Shown here piece after piece: positions 1 through 8,891 of a stretch of 64,000 nucleotides of DNA (positions are counted from its first letter, which is position 1; each line of letters opens with the position of its first letter). The translations under genes and the position numbers were made by a program. Origin of the DNA: UBA981 sp942490995 (GTDB lineage Bacteria > Pseudomonadota > Gammaproteobacteria > Ga0077536); contig CALOBG010000014.1 of NCBI GenBank assembly GCA_942490995.1, positions 186,001 to 250,000 of the forward strand, given 5' to 3'. Under the pieces are notes generated by a model, which ran no database searches, was not told the DNA's origin, and saw nothing but the letters and a program-made list of their open reading frames with translations.

Positions 1-2
1 TC

Positions 3-941
3 CTTCTTGCCGGACCCGGCGGCGAAAAACTGGTACTGCAACGCCTGCATACGATATTTGCGGCCGAGGTCAATGACGATCTCGATGCCGTGACCCGTCA
101 TCTTGCGGCACAAGGAATGGTAACTCCGCGGCTTGTGTCGACCCGCAAAGGCGCCCGCTGGATCACCCACGGAGACCGTATCTGGCGTGCGTTGAGCTTT
201 GTCAGCGGACACAGTATCGATTTCGTTGACAATCCGCGGCGCGCCCGCGCGGCGGGCGAGCTCGTCGGCAGGTTTCATGCGGCGCTGGACGGCTTTGAAT
301 ATGGCTATCGCTCGGACCGCCCCGGTGTTCACGACACGCCGCTGCACCTGCAAAACCTCGCTGCCGCACTCCGCGAGCAACGGGCTCACCGTCTTTATGA
401 TCTGACCGCTCCGCTCGCGGAGGATCTGCTGCGCCAGGCCGAACTGTTGCGTGACCTGACAAATTTACCCGAGCGCCATTCGCACGGCGACCTGAAGATT
501 TCCAACCTGTTGTTCGACGAAACAGGCGCAGCGGTCTGCCTCATCGACCTCGATACGCTGACGCGGATGCGCTGGCCGCTCGAAATGGGCGATGCCCTGC
601 GCTCATGGTGCAATCCCGGCAGGGAGGACCAGCGTCCCGGCAAGCTCGATCTCGATCTGTTGGCGGCTGCGCTGGAGGGCTATTCCCGGGTGACGCCCGG
701 GATGCTGCGGCGGGAAGAGATCGACGCGCTGACTGACGGGCTGGTGCAGATTTGCCTCGAACTGGCCTGCCGTTTCGCCACCGACGCGCTGAACGAAAGC
801 TATTTTGGCTGGGACCCGGGGCGCTATCCCGGACGTGGCGAACACAACCTGGTTCGCGCCGGTGCGATGTCAGATCTGTTAGCCGATGCCCGCGCCCGGG
901 AGGCGGAAATACGCCGGCTGACGACGAAAATGGCCGCCTAG
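3..941 (+). CDS. APH-fold small-molecule kinase, 5' end outside window
   Basis: The reading frame is open to the left edge, so the N-terminus is missing; a GTG at 90 is only an internal codon because the residues before it (LVLQRLHTIF) match the N-lobe of the phosphotransferase (aminoglycoside/choline kinase) family. The catalytic loop HGDLKISNLL and the following metal-binding Asp in LIDLDT are intact, so the protein should transfer phosphate from ATP to a small hydroxylated substrate in the cytosol. The 'VLQR..vF' start resembles the N-acetylhexosamine-kinase-like branch rather than drug-resistance enzymes, but the substrate cannot be told. The stop is at 939-941 and the next gene is convergent. 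Confidence 0.85.
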   Translation, partial: LLAGPGGEKLVLQRLHTIFAAEVNDDLDAVTRHLAAQGMVTPRLVSTRKGARWITHGDRIWRALSFVSGHSIDFVDNPRRARAAGELVGRFHAALDGFEYGYRSDRPGVHDTPLHLQNLAAALREQRAHRLYDLTAPLAEDLLRQAELLRDLTNLPERHSHGDLKISNLLFDETGAAVCLIDLDTLTRMRWPLEMGDALRSWCNPGREDQRPGKLDLDLLAAALEGYSRVTPGMLRREEIDALTDGLVQICLELACRFATDALNESYFGWDPGRYPGRGEHNLVRAGAMSDLLADARAREAEIRRLTTKMAA

Positions 942-951
942 GTCGCGGCGT

Positions 952-1335
952 TCAGGTCTCATTGTCGTCGCCAAACAGGCTCTCGAGCGCGCGCCGCGAC
1001 TGATCCGCTTCATCCACCGAACCGCCGCCGGAGCGGCCGCCAAAGAGCTGCTCGAGGTCGCGCTGCGCCTGCTCAGCCGGTGTGCGGTCGGGTGCGGCGT
1101 AGGCCGCCGGCGAGGCCACGAAGTAACCGCAAAAATTGGCACGCTCTTTTTCGTGAACTTCTTCCGCTACAGGTTCGCGGCAATACCTGGCCACCGCGGT
1201 ATCGTAAAACTCACACATGCGGCACACATGAAGCTCGGCGCGACACTGGCGGCACTCAGCCAGGCGCTGCAGCGGCAGCGGTTCTTCGCGAACCGGCGTC
1301 CCGCATTTCCAGCAGTTGAGTTCCTGTGCCGACAT
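952..1335 (-). CDS. Zinc-ribbon-like conserved protein
   Basis: A 127-residue cytosolic protein whose N-terminal two thirds contain three Cys pairs (CWKC, CRQC, CRMC) followed by YCREP and FCGYF, which is enough to build at least one zinc ribbon. The C-terminal 50 residues are acidic, with two similar short segments (LEQLFGG and LESLFGD) that look like a duplicated linear motif. No enzyme signature is seen. It lies directly downstream of and on the same strand as the TonB receptor gene (36 nt gap), so it may be cotranscribed. The function is unknown. Confidence 0.75.
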   Translation of the reverse strand: MSAQELNCWKCGTPVREEPLPLQRLAECRQCRAELHVCRMCEFYDTAVARYCREPVAEEVHEKERANFCGYFVASPAAYAAPDRTPAEQAQRDLEQLFGGRSGGGSVDEADQSRRALESLFGDDNET

Positions 1336-1352
1336 TGAAGTAACCCGCCGCT

Positions 1353-1370
1353 CCCGCCTCAGATGGCGGG
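1353..1370 (-). terminator. Weak hairpin after btuB
   Basis: CCCGCC and GGCGGG pair across a 6-nt loop just after the receptor stop codon. There is no T-tract on the minus strand, so it may only slow transcription into the Zn-ribbon gene. Confidence 0.25.
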
Positions 1371-1371
1371 A

Positions 1372-3309
1372 TCAATTGCCAAACGCGATCCGCAGACCGG
1401 CGAACGCACCGATACCGGGGTTGTTAAAACCGTAGATATCCTCGTACTCCTCATCGAACATATTCTCGATTCTGCCATAGAGCTCGGTGCCGCCGCCGAA
1501 GCGGTAACTCGCGGCAAGGTTTACCAGCATGTAGCTGTCGAGTCCAACCACCTCTGGGTCAGCCGGGAAAGGCGGGAAAAAGACGTCGTCGCGTTTGCCC
1601 GTGTAGGTAACCCCGAGGTTGACGTTGGCACGAGTAGCGGCAAAAACATAGTTCAGATCTGCCGCGGCCATGTGCCGCGGGCGGCGCAATTCGTCCTCCT
1701 GTCCACCGTCCGCCTGCGGCTCGCTGGAATCGGTGAACGTGTAGCTCGCGGAAAGATCGAAATGCTCGCCGAGGCGCGCTGTCACGCTGCCCTCGATGCC
1801 TTTGCGGTGGCTCGTGCCCGAAACGTTGCGCGCGGTGTAAAGAAACGTTGCGGGGTCGAACACGAATCCGTTTATCTCATCCTCGAGCCGCGCACGAAAA
1901 TAGGTCAGCCCGACCTCCACACGCCCGTCCGCCAGCGCCTGGTCGACGCCAACCTCCCAGCTACGCGATTCCTCGGGACGCAAATCAGGGTTGCCAGTGA
2001 ACAGATCCGGGAAAAACCCGAAGCGCTCGATAAAGGTCGGAGACTTGTGCCCCTTGCCAATGCTGGCGCGCAACCGGCTGCCCCAGTCGAACAAAAGGTA
2101 TGAAGCGCCAAGGCGCCACGAATACTCATTGTCAAAATCGCTGTTGTCGTCGAAGCGCAGACTAGAACTGACCACAACGCGCTCGTATGCCCGTATCACA
2201 TATTCCGCGGCGTAGGCGGTGTTATCCATGCTTTGATCCTGGTTCGGATCACCAAAATCCGACGCGGCACCCTGCTGCGAAAAGTCTTCTCGCTCATGCT
2301 CCAGCGCCATCGTCAGCGCATGCCGCGCCATGCCTGGCCCGGCCGCCAATTCGATACCGCCCTGATAAAAGAACCCGAGCGCCTCGGCGCTGGTGGAACC
2401 GCTCGGCACGCCATCCGCATGGTTGTCATTGTCGCTGTCGGCGTAGGTAACCTTGAGCTGATTTCGCCACAGATCGTCAAACAAACTCAATCTTGCGATC
2501 GACGACAGGAAAAATGACTGATTATCGCTGACGCGGTCGGCATCGGTCGGCAACCCTGTCGCGAAAAAATCGACGGCATCATAGTCGTTCTCGGCATCGA
2601 TATAACGGCCGCCAAGCTCGAATCGCAATGCGTCGCTGGCATCGAATCCGGCGTTACCCGAGACGGTCAGATTGCTGTAGCCGTCATCCTCGCCACCCTG
2701 GCGCGAGATGTTGCTGCCGTCGCTGTCGAGATAAGCCGCGCCGGCGGCAGCCGTCCAGCCATCCCCTGCGGTTTGCGCATTGGCGCCAGTGTAGACAGTC
2801 CCGAACGATCCGCCCTCGACAAAACCGGATGCCGCCGGGCCGCTGACATTGCGCCGGGTGATGATGTTGACCACGCCGGCCAGCGCGTCGCTGCCCCACA
2901 ACGAGCTTTGCGGCCCGCGTACGATCTCGATTCGTTCGACTTCGAACGTCGTCAATTGCTCCCAGCGGAACTCATCACCGGATGCGGGATCGTTGGCCTC
3001 GACGCCGTCGATCAGCACCAGCACATGATTCGACTCCGAGCCGCGAATACGAACCTGGGTCTGGGAACCGGCGGTGCCGGAGCGGCTGACCGAGACGCCG
3101 GCCACGGTGCGCAACAGATCGGCCACATGCACGACCTGGCGGCGCTCGATCTCCTCTCGCTCGATTACCGTGACGCTGCCGGGCACCTCGGACCGAGTCA
3201 GCGGTACCCGGGAGGCACTGACGACAACCGGCTCCAGCTCGGCCGGCTCCTGTGCAGCGGCCACGACGGCACAGCCTGACAACACTAATGCAGAGATAGT
3301 CTTTTTCAT
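1372..3309 (-). CDS. btuB: BtuB-like TonB-dependent cobalamin receptor
   Basis: A 645-residue outer-membrane receptor. The ATG at 3309 gives a clean Sec signal peptide (MKKTISALVLSGCAVVAAAQ); the longer open frame upstream runs through the riboswitch and is not coding. A TonB-box-like LEPVVVSASR follows, then a plug domain (VIEREEIERR, RIRGSESNHVLVLIDGVEAND) and a 22-strand-type barrel with the conserved end (ENMFDEEYEDIYGFNNPGIG, terminal FGN). Vitamin B12 uptake is inferred from the cobalamin riboswitch in its leader; family sequence alone would also fit other siderophore or cobamide receptors. Confidence 0.92.
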   Translation of the reverse strand: MKKTISALVLSGCAVVAAAQEPAELEPVVVSASRVPLTRSEVPGSVTVIEREEIERRQVVHVADLLRTVAGVSVSRSGTAGSQTQVRIRGSESNHVLVLIDGVEANDPASGDEFRWEQLTTFEVERIEIVRGPQSSLWGSDALAGVVNIITRRNVSGPAASGFVEGGSFGTVYTGANAQTAGDGWTAAAGAAYLDSDGSNISRQGGEDDGYSNLTVSGNAGFDASDALRFELGGRYIDAENDYDAVDFFATGLPTDADRVSDNQSFFLSSIARLSLFDDLWRNQLKVTYADSDNDNHADGVPSGSTSAEALGFFYQGGIELAAGPGMARHALTMALEHEREDFSQQGAASDFGDPNQDQSMDNTAYAAEYVIRAYERVVVSSSLRFDDNSDFDNEYSWRLGASYLLFDWGSRLRASIGKGHKSPTFIERFGFFPDLFTGNPDLRPEESRSWEVGVDQALADGRVEVGLTYFRARLEDEINGFVFDPATFLYTARNVSGTSHRKGIEGSVTARLGEHFDLSASYTFTDSSEPQADGGQEDELRRPRHMAAADLNYVFAATRANVNLGVTYTGKRDDVFFPPFPADPEVVGLDSYMLVNLAASYRFGGGTELYGRIENMFDEEYEDIYGFNNPGIGAFAGLRIAFGN

Positions 3310-3457
3310 TGATCTGCGAGCCCCCGGCGCCCCCACCGACGCCCTGTCGAGCCACATCGGATAGCCGCGAGAACTGCGCCCGGAGTTCGAAGACAAAAGA
3401 GAAATCGCCCCTGCAACCGGTACGCCATCTCCCACCGAGATCCGACGTCCACTTCTC

Positions 3458-3663
3458 ACTACTGGCCGGTCTCCGGGCTCACGAGTAAAGCCTTTAAGGC
3501 TCCGGAGCAATCACCTTCCCATGCTTCCAGCACAGTGGTTTAGAGATTGCTCGCAAACTCGCCTACCGTTGCGGGGGCAGCGTCGGATTTGCCAGCGAGC
3601 ATCGTGCCTGGCGCACCGTCTTCCCGTTTCACCCCAGACCCGGTTGGGTCATGGGACACCTGT
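3458..3663 (-). ncRNA. Cobalamin riboswitch (AdoCbl class)
   Basis: Read on the minus strand the leader shows the aptamer pieces in order: GGTGAAACGGGAAGACGGTG, AAATCCGACGCTGCCCCCGC, AACGGTA, CCACTGTGC, GCATGGGAAGG, and the B12 box AGCCCGGAGACCGGCC at about 3464-3479. These match the consensus closely. The element ends ~150 nt before the receptor start codon and should repress it when cobalamin is plentiful. The upstream gene is on the same strand but ends before the aptamer. Confidence 0.95.
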
Positions 3664-3736
3664 GGCAGAGATCTGCAAAGTACATCGCTGCGCGGCATAC
3701 GGTCAAGCAATGCGGGCACAGGACAATCGCGTCCGG

Positions 3737-4576
3737 CTACGTTAGCCAGTCGCTGTAGAGTTCCGGACGCCGATCGCGCAAAAACAACCGCCGCGCATGG
3801 CTGTTTACAATTGCGCCCGGATCGATATCGCAAAACAGGATTTCCTCGGTATCGGTTCCGGCGCGCGCAATGACCCGTCCGGCGGGATCGCAAACAAAGC
3901 TCTCACCGGCAAAATGCAGCTCGGGCTCGGCACCGACCCGATTACACAACGCGGTGTAAAAACCATTTTGAAATGCCGCGACCCGCATTTCGGCCTCGTA
4001 AAGGCCGTCCGGCCATTCGCCGATCGCGCCGGCCTGCGGCACCACAACCAGGTCGGCGCGCTGCAGGGCCAGCGCCCGCATGACCTCCGGGTAATGCCGG
4101 TCATAGCAAATCGCAATACCGATCCGGCCGACCGCCGTATCGAACACCGGCGCTCCATGATCGCCCGGCGTGTAATAGCCCTGCTCGTGAAAACACGGGT
4201 ATTCGGTGATATGCAGCATCCGCGTAACACCGACGAGCGAGCCATCGGCGTCGATAACCGGCGAGCTGTCGAAACAGTGTTCACCGTCACGCTCATATAC
4301 GTTCAGCACAATGACAACCCCGAGCTCGCGCGCCAGCGCGGAAAATGCATCTGTCGTCGGACCCGGCACCGGCTCGGCCTTATCGAACGCGGCAGAGGTC
4401 GCAGGCACCTGCGGCCAGAACGGATCGAACGCCAGCTCGGCAAAACACACCAGCTTCGCGCCGTCGCCTGCGGCAATACGCACGGCCTCGATGCCACGCG
4501 CGCGGTTGTCATCCCGATCAGAGCCGGCCTTCTGTTGCACGAGCGCGATACGGAGGTTCGCATTGTTCATTGTCAT
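3737..4576 (-). CDS. Nitrilase-superfamily carbon-nitrogen hydrolase with altered triad
   Basis: A 279-residue protein of the nitrilase fold, closest in motif order to N-carbamoylputrescine amidase / beta-ureidopropionase. The catalytic Glu (FAELAF, residue 47) and nucleophile Cys (GIAICYDRHYPE, residue 157) are present. The segment that normally reads RKxHIP reads RMLHIT, so Met-120 sits where the catalytic Lys is expected. The ATG at 4576 overlaps the stop of the upstream membrane-protein gene (TGATGA), implying translational coupling; an alternative ATG is at 4570. Substrate unknown. Confidence 0.85.
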   Translation of the reverse strand: MTMNNANLRIALVQQKAGSDRDDNRARGIEAVRIAAGDGAKLVCFAELAFDPFWPQVPATSAAFDKAEPVPGPTTDAFSALARELGVVIVLNVYERDGEHCFDSSPVIDADGSLVGVTRMLHITEYPCFHEQGYYTPGDHGAPVFDTAVGRIGIAICYDRHYPEVMRALALQRADLVVVPQAGAIGEWPDGLYEAEMRVAAFQNGFYTALCNRVGAEPELHFAGESFVCDPAGRVIARAGTDTEEILFCDIDPGAIVNSHARRLFLRDRRPELYSDWLT

Positions 4577-5031
4577 CAACCTGATTCAGGGACTAGTCGG
4601 GCGGCGACCCAGCCAAGCACGGCCCCGCCAAGCGGATAGTAAATGAAACTCTCGAATGCCCACCACGCCCAGATCACATCGGGCAGCGCCAAAACACCGG
4701 ACCAGCCGAGCATTGCCGACGAGGCAATCAGCGCGACTCCCAGGCCAAACTTCATTCCCTTTTGCCAGCCCGAACCGGAAAACGCATGGCGCAACAGCGA
4801 GTAGATCGCGGCGAACGCGAAAGCGCCGATCAGACCCGCGCCGATCCAGCGCGGCAGCAGCGCCACAATATCGGGCGGGTCCTGGTTGAGTTCCGGGCGC
4901 CAGAATTGCGGAGTTTCTATGTAGATCGGGTCCAGTATCCCCTCATGGATGATCGCACCGGTGGCAAAGCTGATGATCCACTGAGCGGCATAACAGGCCA
5001 GACCACCGACAAATACGATTTTCCAGTTCAT
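4576..5031 (-). CDS. Small integral membrane protein
   Basis: A 151-residue protein with about four hydrophobic segments (VFVGGLACYAAQWIISF; WIGAGLIGAFAFAAIY; GLGVALIASSAMLGW; PLGGAVLGWVAARL). The ATG at 5031 (MNWKIVFVG) puts the first membrane helix at the N-terminus, which is typical; the open frame upstream is polar and unlikely to be translated. Its stop overlaps the start of the nitrilase-like gene, so the two form an operon. No family is recognised with certainty. Confidence 0.75.
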   Translation of the reverse strand: MNWKIVFVGGLACYAAQWIISFATGAIIHEGILDPIYIETPQFWRPELNQDPPDIVALLPRWIGAGLIGAFAFAAIYSLLRHAFSGSGWQKGMKFGLGVALIASSAMLGWSGVLALPDVIWAWWAFESFIYYPLGGAVLGWVAARLVPESG

Positions 5032-5182
5032 CACAACCCCACACAAAATAATGCTGCATTGAGCTATGTTTAGCAGACACGGCCTCGCATTGTCTTTGCG
5101 GCGAAGAGTCGGTGCCGGCCGGCGATGCAAACCGCCCCTGGGCCACCCGGCCCCGCCAGCGGCCAACGGAGTTCAGCAGATC

Positions 5183-5878
5183 ATGACCTCGCGGACATTC
5201 AGCGCATTCACACCGGACCTGGTTGGTTTTCTCGCGGAACTGACCGCTCACAATAATCGCGACTGGTTCCAGCGCAACAAACCGCGCTACGAACAACATG
5301 TGCTGGAGCCGGCGCTGGCGTTCATTGATGCCATGGCCGCGCCGCTCGCAAAATTTGCACCGCACTTCCGGGCGGTGGCAAAACGCTCCGGCGGTTCGCT
5401 AATGCGAATCTACCGCGATACGCGCTTCTCCGCCGACAAGAGCCCGTACAAGACCAACCTGGGCATCCAGTTCCGCCACGAGCGTGGCCGCGACGTACAC
5501 GCGCCCGGCTATTATTTTCACATCGATCCCGAGCGGGTATTTATCGGCGCCGGTCTGTGGCATCCCGATACCGTGGCGTTGAGGGACATCCGTAGCGCGA
5601 TCACGGACAGCCCCGACGACTGGCTTGCAGCACGCGACGCGCGCGCGTTTACCCGCCGGTTCCGCATGAGCGGCGACTCGCTCAAACGAGCGCCGAAGGG
5701 GTTTGCCGCGGATCATCCGCTCATCGAAGATCTCAAACGCAAGGACTTTATCGCGATAGCCGAACTGACCCATGATGATCTCTACCGCGACGGTCTGGTG
5801 AAGACGCTGAGCCGTAACTATCGCGATGCCACGCCGTTGATGGAATTTCTTTGTGCCGCTACCGCTGTGCCGTTCTGA
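5183..5878 (+). CDS. DUF2461 family protein
   Basis: A 231-residue protein that matches the DUF2461 / TIGR02453 family from end to end: F.AELTAHNNRDWFQRNKPRY near the start, then RIYRDTRFSADKSPYKTNLG and the GYYFHIDPERVFIGAGLW block. The ATG at 5183 is preceded by GGAG at 5168-5171. The family is widespread and cytosolic but has no established activity. It is divergent from the membrane-protein operon. Confidence 0.85.
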   Translation: MTSRTFSAFTPDLVGFLAELTAHNNRDWFQRNKPRYEQHVLEPALAFIDAMAAPLAKFAPHFRAVAKRSGGSLMRIYRDTRFSADKSPYKTNLGIQFRHERGRDVHAPGYYFHIDPERVFIGAGLWHPDTVALRDIRSAITDSPDDWLAARDARAFTRRFRMSGDSLKRAPKGFAADHPLIEDLKRKDFIAIAELTHDDLYRDGLVKTLSRNYRDATPLMEFLCAATAVPF

Positions 5879-5901
5879 CCAACCCACGCTACACTTTCGG
5901 G

Positions 5902-6717
5902 GTGAACAACTCTCTCGCAAGGAGCGCGACGACCTCGAACACCGGCACAGCGGTTGTCATAGCCATGGCACTGCCCTGCCTGCTGACCGCGTTCGCATTG
6001 CTCGGTGCCTGCGACGCGCGTACCCCAAGTGATCCGATAACTGCCGCCGTCGCAAGCCCCGCAAGACCGGCGACCGACCGCGATCGGGACTCCCATCGCA
6101 AACCGGCTGAGGTCCTGCGTTTTTTCGACGTCACGCCCGGCATGAGCGTGTTGGAGATGTTCTCCGGCGGCGGCTACTACGTCGAAGTGCTGGCACGAAT
6201 CGTCGGCCCCGATGGAACGGTTTATGCTCACAACAATGCTGCCCACCGCGGATTTCTTGGCGACGCAATCACGATGCGTTTCCGCGATCAGCGGCTGGAA
6301 AACGTCATACGGGTTGATGCCGAAGCTGAGGCCGTACAGTTACCACCGGCCAGTCTCGACGCCGCTTTCCTGATCCTCGCCTATCACGATGTCTACGTGC
6401 GCCCCGATCAGAACTGGCCCGCCATCGACCATGAGGCCATGCTGGATAACGTCTTCACCGCACTGAAACCGGGGGCGATTCTCGGCGTCGTCGATCACAT
6501 TGCCAGACCAGGCGGCGATCCTGCCGAGGTCGCCACCGCGCTGCATCGCATCGACGAAGGCGTGGTAATTCGGGATATCGAGCAAGCGGGATTTGTTCTC
6601 GAAGACCGCTCCGGGATATTGCGCAATCCCACGGACGACTATCAAAAACGCGTTTTCGACCCGCAGATCAGAGGACGCACGGATCGCTTCGTACTGCGTT
6701 TTCGCAAGCCCCGCTGA
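5902..6717 (+). CDS. Exported class I SAM-dependent methyltransferase-like lipoprotein
   Basis: A 271-residue protein of the predicted-methyltransferase group (COG4798-like). Motif I is VLEMFSGGGYYVEVLARIVG; later blocks (DAAFLILAYHDVY, LKPGAILGVVDH) fit a Rossmann methyltransferase. The N-terminus has a hydrophobic stretch ending ALLGACDAR, a plausible lipobox, which is unusual for a SAM enzyme but seen in this group. The GTG at 5902 is preferred over an ATG at 5851 that overlaps the previous gene; an ATG at 5965 would also keep the signal sequence. Substrate unknown. Confidence 0.8.
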   Translation: MNNSLARSATTSNTGTAVVIAMALPCLLTAFALLGACDARTPSDPITAAVASPARPATDRDRDSHRKPAEVLRFFDVTPGMSVLEMFSGGGYYVEVLARIVGPDGTVYAHNNAAHRGFLGDAITMRFRDQRLENVIRVDAEAEAVQLPPASLDAAFLILAYHDVYVRPDQNWPAIDHEAMLDNVFTALKPGAILGVVDHIARPGGDPAEVATALHRIDEGVVIRDIEQAGFVLEDRSGILRNPTDDYQKRVFDPQIRGRTDRFVLRFRKPR

Positions 6718-6735
6718 AGGCTGGTTTACCCGGCG

Positions 6736-7011
6736 CGGTTTAGTCGTTTGATGCGAAAACCACTGCGCCGTCGAAGATCGTTGCCAGCACCCGGGGCGCA
6801 TCGATCAACCCAGCATCGCCGCACTCGGCAAGCTCGACGATTCCTGGTCGATAACGGTCAGACCTGCGATCGTGCCCGGATTCAGGCTGCCCAGGCGATC
6901 GCCCTGTTCAAGCGCGAGTGCGCCGTTGACCGTGCAGGCGGCGATCATCAGGCCGGTACCGTTTCGGGCAAATAGCCCGATTAGCGGTGTCACGCGCCTG
7001 CCTCGAAATCA
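6736..7011 (-). pseudogene. Amidohydrolase (YtcJ-like) C-terminal remnant
   Basis: Minus-strand translation gives AACTVNGALALEQGDRLGSL, then NPGTIAGLTVIDQ, and after a frameshift near 6805-6815 LIDAPRVLATIFDGAVVF followed by TAA at about 6738. This is the C-terminal ~85 residues of an imidazolonepropionase/YtcJ-type amidohydrolase. A stop at 7009-7011 and the M20 gene immediately upstream exclude the catalytic TIM barrel, so it is a decayed fragment. Confidence 0.7.
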
Positions 7012-7059
7012 CACAGCCGGACAGAAAATTGCGATGGCAGCGGCAACCTGCCGCGACGC

Positions 7060-8628
7060 CTATTGCTGCGACAGTGCGTACAACAGGTCGACGTAGTATT
7101 TCTCCACGTCGGCGAGGCCCGCGATGTTCGCGCCTTTGGTCGCCTCGATCACCATGAATTCGTCGGGGCCATGCGCGCCAGTACCATAGCCGAGCGCGGC
7201 GAATACCAGCGGCAGATCCAGGCGCTCCGTGAACTGGTAAAACGGCGCGCTGCCGGCCAGCCGCGGCCGCACCGCCACGTCGATTCCACGCTTGTTGAAT
7301 ACGCCGATTGCGGCCCTGACCAGCGCTGCATCGACCGAGGTTTGTGCACCGGGGTAACCGCCGAGCTTGCGGATCTCGATATCCTCAAAGCCGCCGTCAT
7401 CGAGGTGCTTGCGGATCTTCGCCAGCGCCTGCTCCGGATCGAGACCCAATGGCAGCCGCGAATCGACCTTCGCGGTGGCGATATGCGGCAGAATGGTTTT
7501 CGTTCCCTCGCCCGTATATCCGCTCCAGATTCCGTCAACGTTGAGCGTCGGCATGTACAGGTATTCCATGATCGCATCGACACCGGTCTGACCGTCGATC
7601 CAGCGGCCCACGCCGAGCGACTTCAGCAACTGGGCATCGTCCCAGTCCGCTGCCATGCCGTTGATCAGCATCTGCTCTTCCGCGGTCGGCGGCCGGATTC
7701 CATCGTAATAACCGGGTACGGTAATGGTGTTGCCGTCCGGCGTTGTCAGCGACGCCAGCGCCTGGATCAGGCGTAACGCCGGTGCATCGACAATCGCCTT
7801 GTACGAGCCGTGGATCTCGTGCCTGGCCGGACCGCCCTGCGGCCCGCCTTTTGCCTCCATTTCCACATACAGAATGCCCTTGACGCCGAGATTGATCAGA
7901 ACGTTTCCGTCGGGTGTCTGCGAGTTGAACGGAAACAATACGCCATCAGCGTTTCTCAATCGCGCTTCGTATTTGTCGACGATTTGCGGGTAGTGCGGCG
8001 AACCGAGCTCTTCTTCGCCTTCCGCGGTAATCATCAGGTTGACCGGCAGACCGCCGGTGGTCGCGATAATCGACTCGATCGCGTTGAGAAGCGCTCGCTG
8101 CGGCCCCTTCTGATTAGTGGCGCCGCGCGCCATCAGCACCTTGCCGCGCTCGTGGTCGACCAGGTTCCCTGCGAACGGCGGGGTCTGCCAGTCTTCCTCG
8201 TTGACCGGTTGCACGTCGTACATCATGTACATCATCAGTGTTTTTTCGGCGCCGGCGTCGTAATAGCCCCAGACTCCCGGGTGACCATCGGTCTCGACCA
8301 ATTCGGCTTCGGCAAAACCGAGCGCCTTGAGATCGTCGCGCAGCATCTCGGCCATCTCGACGACACCGACGTTCTGCGCACTGATCGACGGTTGCCGGAC
8401 CCAGCGCTGCAATGCCTCGACATGCCGGTCGAGATGCTCATCGATGTAGGCGTACACGTCGTCGTGGTTGCCGCGATAGGCAGGTACCGCACCCGGGTCG
8501 AAAACCCTGTCGGTGGTTAAGTCGAAATTGGGCCGCGACGGCGGGGCGGCCGACGCGACCGCAGAAGCAAGCATGGCCACCATAATGCAAAACGCGATGA
8601 CGGATACCGCAGGCACGGAACTCTTCAT
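7060..8628 (-). CDS. Exported M20-family peptidase-like protein with altered metal site
   Basis: A 522-residue protein with a Sec signal peptide (cleavage near ASAAPP) and the M20/M25/M40 metallopeptidase layout. The acidic EGEEELGSP block (~203-211) and the late AHGPDEF His are conserved. The first metal His of the usual GHYDVQP block is replaced (YMMYDVQPV, Met-136) and the bridging Asp of the usual RGAxDxKGP block is Asn (RGATNQKGP, Asn-172). The dimerisation domain around KVDSRLP is normal. It may be an M20 clade with a different metal requirement or a non-catalytic binder. Likely periplasmic; the transcript runs away from the methyltransferase gene. Confidence 0.85.
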   Translation of the reverse strand: MKSSVPAVSVIAFCIMVAMLASAVASAAPPSRPNFDLTTDRVFDPGAVPAYRGNHDDVYAYIDEHLDRHVEALQRWVRQPSISAQNVGVVEMAEMLRDDLKALGFAEAELVETDGHPGVWGYYDAGAEKTLMMYMMYDVQPVNEEDWQTPPFAGNLVDHERGKVLMARGATNQKGPQRALLNAIESIIATTGGLPVNLMITAEGEEELGSPHYPQIVDKYEARLRNADGVLFPFNSQTPDGNVLINLGVKGILYVEMEAKGGPQGGPARHEIHGSYKAIVDAPALRLIQALASLTTPDGNTITVPGYYDGIRPPTAEEQMLINGMAADWDDAQLLKSLGVGRWIDGQTGVDAIMEYLYMPTLNVDGIWSGYTGEGTKTILPHIATAKVDSRLPLGLDPEQALAKIRKHLDDGGFEDIEIRKLGGYPGAQTSVDAALVRAAIGVFNKRGIDVAVRPRLAGSAPFYQFTERLDLPLVFAALGYGTGAHGPDEFMVIEATKGANIAGLADVEKYYVDLLYALSQQ

Positions 8629-8838
8629 AAACGTGACACCGACTCAGTGAAGCCTGGACTGCGCGATTTTATGCACAACTGGAAGGCTGCTGACAAATGA
8701 TGATCCAGGCGGCGGCGACGGCGAGACATATCTGCCGCCCACCGCGCACCGACTCGACCGCACAGGTCGCAGATATTTGCGCCGGACAGCCAACTTGCGG
8801 ATGACCTGCGCCAGGCGCGGCACGCCGCCGCTAACCTG

Positions 8839-8863
8839 AAAAAAAGCCCCGCCGAAGCGGGGC
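8839..8863 (-). terminator. Rho-independent terminator of the exported-protein gene
   Basis: GCCCCGC (8846-8852) and GCGGGGC (8857-8863) form a perfect 7-bp stem with a CGAA loop, followed on the minus strand by seven T residues (8845-8839). It lies 29 nt after the stop codon at 8892. The rest of 8629-8891 shows no gene. Confidence 0.9.
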
Positions 8864-8891
8864 TTTGTTGGTCTGGCAGTCATACAGACTT

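Noticed and set aside
3310..3510. N-terminal extension of the TonB receptor
   Set aside because: The open frame to 3510 overlaps the B12 box and lacks a signal peptide at its start; the ATG at 3309 is correct.
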